Assembly (NCBI GenBank): GCA_030142905.1
Contig: JASJOG010000193.1
Span: 103,501 to 167,500, forward strand
Length of the DNA stretch: 64,000 bases
Direction: 5' to 3'
Origin: Heliopora coerulea
Taxonomy: Eukaryota > Cnidaria > Anthozoa > Scleralcyonacea > Helioporidae
The translations under genes and the position numbers were made by a program. This document shows positions 8,718 to 18,021 of this stretch, in pieces (the first letter of the stretch is position 1; every line of letters begins with the position of its first letter). Below the pieces are notes generated by a model. That model did no database searches, was not told where the DNA came from, and was given only the letters and a program-made list of their open reading frames with translations.

Positions 8718-9191
8718 ATGAGTGAACAAGGCGAAACAAGTAAACAAACTGATAATACTTCTGCTAAAGTAACAGCAGTTGAAAAAACAATTAAAGCAAA
8801 AGACCCAAGAAAAGTGGAATTGGGAAAAAGATTGGCGAAAATTTCAAGAGAAGCAAAAGAAAGAAAAGCAAGACAACAAAGCGGAGTAGAAAATGAAGAA
8901 ATAAATAATTACATTGATTTTGGACCTTCCGCTTTGCGGTATTTGATTGGAGGTGTAGGGGTTGTTGCTGCACTGGGTGGATTATACTTTGCATATAAAA
9001 AAGACAAAAGGGAAAGCAAACAAAGCAAGCAAATGGCAAAGCCGGGCATGCTTGAGCAAAGTGATCGACCAAAGGTCTCAGTGCAGCAACAAAGAGAAGA
9101 AAAAGAAATAGTAAGAAAGAATGAGAACAAAATTAATAAAAGTGTGCAATTGCAGGGTGGTCCATCAAGGTGTTCTATTGAAAACCTGTAA
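8718..9191 (+). CDS. Small Polinton membrane protein with basic N-terminus, copy A
   Basis: 157 residues from the ATG at 8718 in AAATAAATGAG. The order is a Lys-rich N-terminal half with KDPRKVELGKRLAKISREAK, a single transmembrane segment (GGVGVVAALGGLYFAY, about residues 76-92) and a charged tail. Copy C (48319) is 86 residues and ends just after the membrane segment; the longer tail of A includes the inserted mini-hairpin unit at 9067. A second in-frame hairpin insertion lies at 8929. The same gene is traceable in relic D. A virion membrane or anchor protein is possible; function unknown. Confidence 0.65.
   Translation: MSEQGETSKQTDNTSAKVTAVEKTIKAKDPRKVELGKRLAKISREAKERKARQQSGVENEEINNYIDFGPSALRYLIGGVGVVAALGGLYFAYKKDKRESKQSKQMAKPGMLEQSDRPKVSVQQQREEKEIVRKNENKINKSVQLQGGPSRCSIENL
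8929..8939. repeat. Mini-hairpin CCGC-TTT-GCGG (in frame)
   Basis: About 18 bases including this hairpin are present in A but not at the same place in C, keeping the frame. The matching place in B has TTCTGC-TTT-GCAGAA, in which both sides of the stem have changed together. Confidence 0.75.
9067..9077. repeat. Mini-hairpin GACC-AAA-GGTC with TCAGTGCAGCA tail
   Basis: A perfect 4-bp stem followed by a conserved tail. The same unit is found at 10931, and variants with altered stems at 12227 and 42217. Confidence 0.75.
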
Positions 9192-9234
9192 GGAAGCAAA
9201 GCTTTAATAAAAAATTTTTTATGTATATAAATAA

Positions 9235-9468
9235 ATGACTGAAATGAATAGAAAAGAAGCTATGAATGAATTATATGATTCTACACTAATTACATTGGGT
9301 GCTGTGGGAATTGGAATGATAACAAGAAGAGTATTTAGTGATGGTTTGTCAACCCCGGCTAGTTTAGTGCCTACATTAAAACTTACAGCAGCTGTAGGAT
9401 TATCAACACTTGGAATTAAATATGCACAAGACAAAAAGTGGATTCCTACGGATCCTTTCAAACAATAA
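9235..9468 (+). CDS. Small hydrophobic Polinton protein (77 aa), copy A
   Basis: Intact, with ATG in ATAAATAAATGAC. It begins with a charged helix (RKEAMNELYDSTLI) and has two weakly hydrophobic Gly/Ala-rich stretches before a conserved end with KKWIP. The copy C homologue (47971-48204) is the same length and well conserved, so the gene was under selection when the two lineages parted. It lies in a run of three small genes that stay in the same order in C. Probably a small membrane or virion protein; function unknown. Confidence 0.7.
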   Translation: MTEMNRKEAMNELYDSTLITLGAVGIGMITRRVFSDGLSTPASLVPTLKLTAAVGLSTLGIKYAQDKKWIPTDPFKQ

Positions 9469-9527
9469 AACAGCAAAGTGAGTGAAGCAAAGCATGTGAA
9501 CAAAATAAAAAAATTAAATAAAAATAA

Positions 9528-9953
9528 ATGGAAACAGTAGTTGGTGGATTATTTAATGCTGTTGCTTTTGCGGGTGCTGGACTTTTATTTAGTAAACTTA
9601 ATCATACTGGATATGAAAAAGAGATAAAAAGACATAATGAAGCAATGGAAAAATTAGCAAAAGATAAAGAAAAATGGTATGAAGAGCAAGTGAAAAGAAA
9701 AGAAGAAATTGAAAAATTAAGACAACAATTATCAGATGCAAATGCAGATATAAATCAAACAAACACAGCATTAAAAACTCTTGCAGAAATTAATAATCAT
9801 GTGAAAAGTTTAGAGCAAGAATACAGTGAAGCTGTTGGAAATGAGCCAAAATTGGAAGATTATAAACCATCAGATCAAATGAAAGAATATCAAAATGTTG
9901 CTTTTTTTCTGGTTGGGATTTCAGGAGGCTTCATAGTTTACAAATTTATATAA
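9528..9953 (+). CDS. Polinton membrane-anchored coiled-coil protein (141 aa), copy A
   Basis: Starts METVVGGLFNAVAF at an AAATAAATG. A hydrophobic N-terminal helix is followed by a long charged heptad-like region (roughly residues 28-115, with EKEIKRHNEAMEKL and KEEIEKLRQQL), then a C-terminal hydrophobic helix (FFLVGISGGFIVYKF). Both ends are therefore membrane-seeking with a coiled coil between. The copy C homologue (47558-47968) has one in-frame stop. A role in bridging membranes or in the virion is conceivable but unproven. Confidence 0.65.
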   Translation: METVVGGLFNAVAFAGAGLLFSKLNHTGYEKEIKRHNEAMEKLAKDKEKWYEEQVKRKEEIEKLRQQLSDANADINQTNTALKTLAEINNHVKSLEQEYSEAVGNEPKLEDYKPSDQMKEYQNVAFFLVGISGGFIVYKFI

Positions 9954-9970
9954 TGGTATAAATAAAATAA

Positions 9971-10246
9971 ATGAACATTTTTTAATTTATTTTAGATTAC
10001 TTTAAAAACGGAAAAATTGATAAAAAATATAATAATTGGTTAAAAGATGAAAATGTTTATAATTTATTTAAAATTTCCATTAAATATTATAATTTTCTAT
10101 TTGATTATTTAAATTTAAATGGTTTTAATTGTAATTGTATGGAAAACTTTAAAAATTTAATAAATTTGGAGATTAAATTATACAAGATTTACAAGATTCA
10201 GAAAAGAAAAATACCAACTTTTAACTTATTTATTTTTGTTTTTTAA
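9971..10246 (+). pseudogene. Unidentified AT-rich frame, copy A
   Basis: An AATAAATG start is followed at codon 5 by TAA, after which the same frame is open for over 80 codons and ends TAA at 10244-10246. The encoded sequence is Lys/Asn/Tyr-rich. The start context suggests a former gene inactivated by one base change. No similarity to other proteins in the window. Confidence 0.35.
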
Positions 10247-10365
10247 GAAAAAAAATTTGTTCTTAAATAAAAAATTATATATAATAAATGAACAATCAAA
10301 GTCATTATACTATTAAACAATCGAGAGATATTGCAAAATAAAATATTATAAAACTTACAAAAAAA

Positions 10366-10620
10366 ATGACCTTGAAAAAAATACTGGGTTTGGAAATTAG
10401 TAAACCTAATGAAAAGTTTGAAAAATATTGCAGAGAAAAAATGAAAAAACCAACACCAATAATTATTATAAACAAAGAAACAGGTGAAATTTTCAATTTT
10501 AAAAGTCTTTATTCTGCTGCAAAAAATTTTAACCTAAATGCAGAAAGCATCAAGTACAGAATTAAAGCAAAAAAATATTTAAAAATTAATGATCAAACAT
10601 TTTTGGTTTTTGCTGAATAA
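10366..10620 (+). CDS. NUMOD1-like DNA-binding protein, copy A
   Basis: 84 residues. The C-terminal half (IIIINKETGEIFNFKSLYSAA to the end) has the layout of a NUMOD1 repeat, a helix-turn-helix module found with homing endonucleases: a beta hairpin with TGE, then FxSLYxAAKxF and a recognition helix. An ATG at 10288 is in the same frame but is followed by TAA at codon 18, so the original gene was probably longer and lost its start. No nuclease motif is visible. Copy C has a homologue at 47215-47522. It may bind element DNA as a regulator; that is inference. Confidence 0.55.
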   Translation: MTLKKILGLEISKPNEKFEKYCREKMKKPTPIIIINKETGEIFNFKSLYSAAKNFNLNAESIKYRIKAKKYLKINDQTFLVFAE

Positions 10621-10662
10621 GCATTTTGCTCTTAAGGAAAAATTTGTATATAATAAAAAACA

Positions 10663-10926
10663 ATGAATCAAGTAGTCTCAGAAAAAGTTGTTGAAATATT
10701 TTTAAAACCAGAAAATTATGAAAATTATGATGACGATGACTTAAAATATATTTTTAGAAAAAAAAAATTGGCAAACTTTCTGGAGATGGAGAATTATTAC
10801 CACATTAATATACAATTAATTTTGAAGAAAAATTTTGTATTTTTAGTGATTTTGATATTGATTATGAAGCCGAAGAAAAAATTTATACAAATTATAAAAT
10901 TTATACAAATTATAAAATTATTTTGA
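10663..10926 (+). pseudogene. Unidentified small acidic gene, copy A (decaying)
   Basis: Begins MNQVVSEKVVEIFL; the conserved part is DDDDLKYIFRKK followed by LANF. Copy B has the same stretch at about 40885-41100, fused to another broken gene. In A the downstream part is out of frame and contains a short tandem duplication (AAATTTATACAAATTAT twice). A mini-hairpin unit follows at 10931. No family recognised. Confidence 0.45.
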
Positions 10927-10930
10927 AATC

Positions 10931-10941
10931 GACCAAAGGTC
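10931..10941. repeat. Mini-hairpin GACC-AAA-GGTC
   Basis: Same unit as at 9067, including the preceding TC and the following TCAGCGCAGCA. Here it is in a decayed gene. Confidence 0.75.
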
Positions 10942-12226
10942 TCAGCGCAGCACCAAGACCAAAAAGATTAAATTTATTCATTAATATTTTTAAATTTAGT
11001 TATTGAAGACCTTTGGTGTATGGTTAAGAATAAAAATCAGATGATTTTTATTCTTTTTTTTTTTGCATCATATTGCATTTAAAGAAAAAATAAACATATA
11101 AATAAAGAATGAATACAACAAAAAATTTATTGGACACAGATGTCCCTAATATTAATACAACTTTATTAAAACCAAAAAATGTTTTTAAAAGAGGAAATTT
11201 ACTTGATACACCAAATCCTGGTTATGATTTTCAAAATATGTTTCAAAAATTAAAAGTTTGATTGAAAGGTCTAAAGAAAAAGCAAATAATTTATTTAACA
11301 AGTCTAAAGAAGAAGTACTTCATTTATTTGATAAATATAGAAATAATGTAAACAAAGGAGCAGAAAAAATAACAAATTGGTATAATCATTTAAAAGAAAA
11401 TGTTTTAAATATATTTAACAAAATACAGGAAAAATTACAAATGTCTGATCTAAAGTTTGAGCTGGATAGAGAAGCTTTGAATGTTACAAAACATTATGAA
11501 CTAGATTTGGAAAAATATGGAATGACTTTATATGATCCTTTGAGTGTGTTGGAAAAAATAAAACCATTGGTGATTAAAAACTTTAAAAAATATCCAAGCA
11601 CATTGAGCGAAGCTCTCAGAACTACAGGTTCAAAACAACAATTAACCTTTGTTTGCTTAATGAAAAAAACAAATCCTGCAACTGGAGAAGAAACTGTGGA
11701 TAAAGCACATTTTCATAGCTATTATGAAGAAATTTTTACTGGAAGCAATTTTGATGAAATATATGAAAAAATGGTTCAAAAAATTATTCTAAGTTTTGAA
11801 GAATATTTAAAAAATTCAAGTTTATGGAAATTTTATAAAAGTTTAAAAGTAATTCTTAATATTAATAACATTCAACGATTACTTGCATTATCTTTTATTT
11901 CAACCCCAAAATTTTTAAAAAATAAAAATGCAATTATTAATCCACAAAATGATGATCAAAAATGTTTATTGTGGTGTGTGGTAATAAATGAACTTTCGAA
12001 AACCAGTCCAAATTTGAGAAATCCTGGTAGAATTACAAAAATTTTAAAAAAGAAAGCTGAGGGTTTTAATATTAAAGGAATTAATTTCCCATGTGGATTT
12101 TCAGATATTGATAAATTTGAAAAAAATATTTCAATTAATGTCTTTGGATATAATGAAGAAGAAAGGTTTGGAAATAAAAAGCACGAAATTTTTCCTTTGA
12201 GGGCAAGTAAATCAGAACAAATTATC

Positions 12227-12237
12227 GAACGAAGTTC
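12227..12237. repeat. Mini-hairpin GAAC-GAA-GTTC
   Basis: A variant of the 9067 unit with both stem strands changed (C to A paired with G to T) and a conserved TCAGCGGAGCA tail. It is in frame in the polymerase of A; B has its own unit about ten codons away at 42217. Confidence 0.7.
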
Positions 12238-14018
12238 TCAGCGGAGCAACACACATGTGAACATATTGTTAATAAGCAATGAAAACAGGGATAAACATTG
12301 TTTAATTAAAAATATGAGCAGATTATTTTCAAGTCAAGTAAATAAACATAGAGGAAAATTACATATTTGTAATTATTGTTTACAAAATTTCAATAATGAA
12401 AAAACTCTTAAAAATCATTTGGAATATTGTTCAAAATATGTGTGGAAAAACTGTTTATCCAAATAAAGGAGAAAAATTAAAGTTTAAAAATTATGAATAA
12501 ATGCACAATGTTCCATTTGTAATTTATGCAGATTTTGAATGCAATTTTATCAAATAGCAATATCCATCTGGATATTGCTATTTGATAAAATGTTTTGATG
12601 ATAATATATTTAAACCAATTTTAGTAAAATATACAAAAAAAATCTCGTGACGGAGACGGCGCAAGCTCTGTGTCTGCAAAATTTGTAGAAAGTTTAGAAA
12701 ATAATATTAAAAAGATACATGAACAATTTAAATTTCAAAAAAAGATTATATTTAGAGAAAAGGATAAAAAAGATTTTGAAACAGCTAAGAAATGTTATGC
12801 ATGTAGTAAAGAATTTGAAAACCCTGGTGGGCAGCAAGCTGTTGATCACCCTTCGGGCTCCACTTCTACCAAAGTTGCTGATCATTGTCATCTCACTGGA
12901 AAATTTCGAGGTGCTGCTTGTTGTAGTTGTAATTTCAAAATGAAAAAACCTAGATTTATTCCAGTTATATTTCATAATTTACCAAATTATGACTCTCATT
13001 TGTTTATTAAAAATCTTGGAGTTTCAGAAGGTGAAATTAATTGTATCCCCAACACTGAGGAGAAATATATTTCATTTACAAAAGAGATTATTGTTGATAA
13101 ATTTGAATCTAAAAAAATAATTACAGAAAAACAATTTAAAAGTCGATGTAAAGAAAACATTATTGAATATGAAAAAATTGATGAAAATGGAAGTGAAAAG
13201 TATAAAGTCAAAGAAATAATTAATGTTAAAAAACAAATTATATTTATTGACAGTTTTAAATTTATGCAAAGTGGTTTAGGAAACTTGGTTAAAAATTTAG
13301 ATAAAAATGAGGTAAATATTATGAAAAAATTTTACAGTGAAGCTGAAGAAAGAGAATTATTAACTAGAAAAGGTGTGTTTCCATACGATTGGTTTGATAA
13401 TATTCAAAAATTAAATGAAGAAAAATTACCTGATATTGAAGAATTTTATTCAAAATTAAATGATGAAAATATAAGTGAAGCAGATTATGAACATGAGCAA
13501 AATGTTTGGAAAAAAATTTAATATTAAAGATATGCGATCATATCACGACTTATATTTGAAAACTGATGTGATACTTTTGGTGGATGTTTTTGAAAATTTT
13601 AGAAAAGTTTGTAAAAAAAATTATGGGGTAAATCCCACTTGGTATTATACTTCAACTGGATTGGCATGGGATGCAATGTTGAAAATGACTAAAGTTGAAT
13701 TAGAATTATTATCTGACCCACAAATGTACCTTATGATTGAAAATGGAATTAGAGGAGGAATTTCAACAATTACAAAGCGATATGCAGAAGCTAATAATCC
13801 TTACATGGGCTCAAAGTATAATCCTGAAGAATATAATGTATATGGATGGGCTATGAGTAAAAAACTTCCTGTGAGAGATTTTAAATGGATGAATGAAAGA
13901 GAATTACAAAATTGGGAAAAATTTCCTTGTATATTAGAAGTTGACTTGGAATACCCTGAAGAGCTGCATGATTTACATAATGAATACCCATTAGCACCAG
14001 AAAGATTAAAAGTTGACA

Positions 14019-14031
14019 CCTGCAGAGCAGG
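14019..14031. repeat. Mini-hairpin CCTGC-AGA-GCAGG (in frame)
   Basis: Adds 15 bases (five codons) to the polymerase of A relative to B and C without breaking the frame. Confidence 0.7.
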
Positions 14032-15059
14032 AGGTGTTGAAAAATTAATTCCAAATTTGAATAATAAAGAAAAATATGTTTTACATAGTGAAAACTGGAA
14101 ATTATATGAAAAATTAGGATTAAAAATTAGTGAAATTTATAAAGGTATTAAATTTTATGAATAAGATTTTATGAAAAAAATATATTGATTTAAACACAAA
14201 ACTGAGAACAGATGCAAAAAATGAATTTGAAAAAGACTTTTTCAAACTTATGAATAATTCTGTATTTGGGAAAACTATGGAGAATGTTAGAAACAGAGTT
14301 GATATACAATTAGTTAACAGAGAAGAAAAAGCATTAAAATTATTTTCAAAAACCAATTTTGACAAAAGAACAATATTTTCTGAAAATTTAATTGCCATGC
14401 ATATGCATAAGAAAAAAGTTAAGCTTGATAAACCTATATACCTAGGAATGAGCATATTGGATTTATCAAAGACTTTAATGTATGAATTTCATTATAATTA
14501 TATTAAACCAAAATATGGTGAAAATTCGCGGTTATTTACAGATACTGACAGTTTAATGTATGAAATTAAAACTGAAGATTTTTATAAAGATATATCCACA
14601 GATGTTGAAAAAATGTTTGACACAAGTAATTACCCAAAAGATCATAAAAGTGGAATTAAAACTGGTTTAAACAAAAAAGTAATTGGAATGATGAAAGAAG
14701 AATGCAGGGGAAAACAAATAGAAGAATTTGTAGGGCTTAGAGCAAAATTATATTCTTATAAAATCGATGAAAAAGAATCAAAAAGATGTAAAGGTGTTAA
14801 AAAAAATGTTATTGAAAAAGATATAACATTTCAAAATTATAAAGAATGCTTATTTAGTGAAGAAGAACAAATTAGAAAAATTAATTTAATAAGACACCGA
14901 AATCATGAATTGTATACTGAAAGTGTAGAAAAAATTGCATTTTCAGCAAAAGATGATAAAAGAATAATACTTGAAAATAAAATAGATACATTGGCATATG
15001 GGCATTATATGTTGGAAATGATTGATACTTATAAGAATATATTTGGAATTAAACCATAA

Positions 15060-15802
15060 ACCCTTTAGCAGTGAAGTTGTTTGCTTAAAATTGTGTCAAA
15101 AAAAGGTAATTCCCTGCCTGTTGATGAGGGATTCCCCCTACATTTCACAGTCAGGATGTCAAAACTGGAGTGTCTGAATCATATATATTAAAAACAGTTG
15201 CAGCCACCAAAACATATTTACACACATTTTTCCAAATAAGGTCATTTTATCATGTGATAATCGTATGACTATTCTCAACCAATGAAAAACCGACCCATAA
15301 ATTTCATTTTTGGCAAAACAAACCAAAAATCAAACCAGTTGGTTTCATTTGAGGAAAAAAAAAAACAAAATAACAACCAGTTGGTTTCATTTGTGGCAAA
15401 ACGAGCCAAGATGCCTGGTTTAGAAGAACTTACTCAAAGGTACGAAAACCGAAGGAGCCAGCGCAAGCAATACTTGTCAACATGTTCAGGACCAGATATA
15501 TATGATCGAAAGTCATATGGCAGGACATGAATCATTCACATTTCATTCTTACAAAGAGATTTCTAATTTACATCAAGTGGATTTAGCAGCCTGCTGTGTT
15601 GGGGGATTTCCCTTCGACACTTTGAAAATTTTGGCCCATTTTTAAAATGTGTTGAAATTCCTGGTAACATTAACAAATTCCTGGAAGAGGCCGGAAATGG
15701 TGTAAGGAAAACCGAAAGTTACGTTGGGGATTTCCCTGTGACACTGAAAAATTTTGACCCATTTTTGAAAAAGTTGCTGGTCCTCACACTTTACAGACTA
15801 CT
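15060..15802. repeat. Right terminal inverted repeat of Polinton A
   Basis: Matches the right arm of copy B (60325-61515) but lacks about 500 internal bases, jumping near 15592 from the ORF-bearing part to the outer part. It ends TTTACAGACTACT. Three sites fit the kappaB consensus GGGRNWYYCC: 15128-15137, 15602-15611 and 15726-15735. A hairpin-like GC insertion lies near 15445. Confidence 0.85.
15282..15530 (+). pseudogene. Remnant of the terminal-repeat gene, copy A
   Basis: Corresponds to the gene at 60548-60952 in copy B (shared KMPGLEELTxRYE), but an insertion near 15445 replaces the following codons and the rest is frameshifted and then deleted. Confidence 0.6.
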
Positions 15803-15821
15803 AATGTTTAACAGTGCATTT

Positions 15822-16185
15822 TTATGATACTTTCTGATGTAAACTCCTCTTGTTCATTAACATTAAATGATTATTAATAGGTTTAGGAAGTGTGTATTGT
15901 CCTGTCTTAAATATTGATGGCATGGCTTCCCTAAAAACCCAATCCTTGAATTTTTGTGCAGGTTCTAGTTTTGATACAAATATTACAGAATAGACTCCAG
16001 ACTCATTAATAAATGTAAAATTTAAAGTGCCCTTTTTCCCTCATCGATTCAGTGGGTTTTCTTATAGCCTCACTGGTATTTGTATAAACTAAAGCTTTTG
16101 CAACTGATTGGCTTCTTAACCAGATATTATCACCTTCTCTCATAATACTAATTGGTTGATTATCAAAATTAACTTTATTTTCCAT
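15822..16185 (-). pseudogene. bro: BRO-N domain gene in relic D
   Basis: From the ATG at 16185, two frames together show the Bro-N layout: IWLRSQSVAKALVYTNTSEA, then after a frameshift FINESGVYSVIF with a following SKL, and FKDWVFREAMPSIFKTGQY near the end. Bro-N is a DNA-binding domain found in baculoviruses, other large DNA viruses, phages and some virus-like transposons. About 120 residues remain, which is the domain alone, and it is broken near 16060. It was presumably a regulator gene carried by D. Confidence 0.75.
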
Positions 16186-16549
16186 TCTGTCTATTATACA
16201 ACTTATTTTATTTCGTATATTTTAAAAATTCAGTCATTAGTTTAATAAAGAATCAATCTATAAATAAACATTTTGAATATGTATTTGTGTTCTGATATGT
16301 TGGAATTTTGCAACTGTAAGCGTTTCTTTATCATAACGTACACAATACCAAGTTCTGTTCTTAAGTGATTTTTTCATTTGCTTGTTTTTCCAATATTGAC
16401 CTCTTTTTCTTTTTTTTTTTTTTTTTTTTGACTCTTGTATATATTAGCAGATATTTTATTACACCATACTTTATAATACAGGCATTTACAGTGGATATCC
16501 CATTGTAACTTTTTATGAACAATACCAAAAAGATTATCATACATCTTTC

Positions 16550-16741
16550 TTGTCGTAGGGATCCACTTCTTTTATTGACCATATTTGATGAAAATTGATG
16601 AAAATTGATGAAGCTCCAACAGCCAAGGCTATTTTAGCTGCTGTATTTAATGGCGTTTTTGCTACTTACACCAACAGCACCATCTGTGGTAAGGGCACCA
16701 TCACAAGTTTCATTCAATAGTTCTTTGTTTACTGTTGACAT
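16550..16741 (-). pseudogene. Relic of the 77-aa Polinton gene in D
   Basis: The ATG at 16741 lies after a TA-rich tract. The start MSTVNKELLNET and the conserved end KKWIP correspond to the genes at 9235 and 47971. An internal stop and frameshift are present. Confidence 0.6.
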
Positions 16742-16793
16742 TATATATATATATATATATAATATATTACTACATATTTTTATTTTAAGCAAA

Positions 16794-17035
16794 TTAATCC
16801 AGTGAAGCATGTTTCATTGGTTGTGATTTTTTTATTTCGGCATGAGATGGCTTAACTTCTCTTTGATTTTGCTTATATATATAATAAAGAGATAGTCCAG
16901 TGATTGCAACACCAACTATAGGGTGTAAATAATTAGTGCCAAAACTATAAGATTCATCCCTTTTCTCATCTTATGATTTTTAGCCTCTTACGAATGGCCA
17001 CTCGTTTGGGATCCTTGATCTTCTGTGTTTTCTAC
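16794..17035 (-). pseudogene. Relic of the KDPRKV membrane gene in D
   Basis: A frame reading KIKDPKRVAIRKRL is followed, after a frameshift, by a hydrophobic segment (PIVGVAITGLSLYYIY) and a charged tail. This is the same layout as the genes at 8718 and 48319. Start not visible. Confidence 0.6.
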
Positions 17036-17439
17036 CGACGTTTTCTCTTTACTATCATTTGTCAATAAGTTAACACATATTTTATAAGCATCTGTTAAGT
17101 TTATTCACATCACTACCACCACCACACAATTAATACATAAACCAATGGTCATGCATCCACTGTAACTGATCTTCACATACTTTTTTATGTAAATATCTTG
17201 AAAGTAAATGACATTTACTTATTAGCTTTTTCCTTGTTTATTCATTAAGTTTGTTGATAATATCATTGCAGCTGGTCAAAAAGCAGTCTACTCGGTCTAT
17301 CACATTCATCAAAAAACTTGTCATAGTTGTCTCTCAAAAATTTGGCATTAATCTCACTATATTCAAATATTTTAATTTTGACTGCAAGCAATCTATGAGT
17401 TATCTTACAGCACATCTTGCAATAATGTATTAAATATTT

Positions 17440-17763
17440 CCTTTTTTTTGTTTATACTGATCATACATAAACCAACTAATACCTTGTGCTCCCCATGAGA
17501 TTGCTTGTGCTATTAAATTAAGTAATGCCACTAATAATAGACTTAGTTTTTTTAGCTAAATTAGCAGCTGCTTTACCAAATTTGATGTAGCCTGGGCACC
17601 TTTTACAATAGCTTTTCTTGCTCTTGTAATAATTGTTGTTAATATTCCAGCAATTGATATTAAAAATGCAGAAATTCATAATATATTTTCTTTAGTCCAT
17701 TCCTAGAATCACTGATATTTTCTTCCTGTCTTTGTCCTATTGTATGATCTCTTGTAGGCAACT
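17440..17763 (-). pseudogene. Relic of the two-segment membrane protein gene in D
   Basis: Interrupted frames read ISIAGILTTIITRARKA and, further on, LLNLIAQAISWGAQGI followed by a YKQK tail. They match the C-terminal part of the genes at 53991 (C) and 33423 (B). Frameshifts are present. Confidence 0.6.
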
Positions 17764-18021
17764 TTCCCAAAGCTGAAGTACACCATTATACCCATTTTTT
17801 GACTCAGGATCAAAAACTCAATGTAACATTTGGTTTCCTTTATCTAATAACCCACATATTGTTTGGTATGGCGATTCTGTTTCAACTAATGGATAATTAT
17901 CCAAATTTTTTTATGGTTCGTCTGGTCCTCTTGCTCACGGTGCAAGGGGGTACTAATCTTCATGTTCGTGGAGTTCTTTTACACACATGGTGACTTGTGT
18001 ATCTATCTATATATATATTGA
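17764..18021. other. Unassigned interval before satellite
   Basis: A short rightward frame (17799-17993) with hydrophobic stretches is present, but no similarity or start signal supports a gene. Confidence 0.4.

Larger units (their letters stand above)
11109..15059 (+). pseudogene. POLB: Polinton protein-primed type B DNA polymerase, copy A (broken)
   Basis: Order of parts: Lys-rich helical N-terminus; the Polinton-specific block with NDDQKCLLWCVV; a C2H2-like finger (CNYCLQNF...H...C); Exo I (IYADFEC, near 12526); an endonuclease VII-like CxxC...DHCH..G..RG..C..CN module (12790-12940); YDSHLFI; polymerase motif B region (NNSVFGKTM) and motif C (FTDTDSLMYE). The frame changes or stops near 11250, 12460, 12555, 13510 and 14165. 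About 30 bases covering motif A, whose catalytic Asp is present in copies B and C, are missing near 13830, so this copy could not polymerise even if the frame were intact. In-frame hairpin-bearing insertions sit at about 12822-12880 and 14019-14031. Confidence 0.92.
4730..15802. mobile_element. Polinton A, right part (left part displaced by element E)
   Basis: Contains, left to right, an integrase fragment, the 466-aa-type gene, the minor capsid candidate, a chimeric fibre gene, small membrane genes, a NUMOD1-like gene, DNA polymerase and the right terminal repeat ending AGACTACT at 15802. It is very close in sequence to copy B from 4730 to about 8600. The base order after 15802, AATGTT (15803-15808), should be the target duplicate. 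Most genes carry frameshifts or stops, so A is a relic. Confidence 0.88.
15803..17763. mobile_element. Relic Polinton D
   Basis: Translated in three frames on the leftward strand, this stretch still shows pieces of four genes, three of which are homologous to genes in Polintons A-C. All are interrupted, far more than in A-C, so D is an older insertion. Polinton A appears to have inserted beside the BRO-like gene. The interval 17036-17440 shows nothing I can assign. The limits of D are not visible. Confidence 0.65.
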
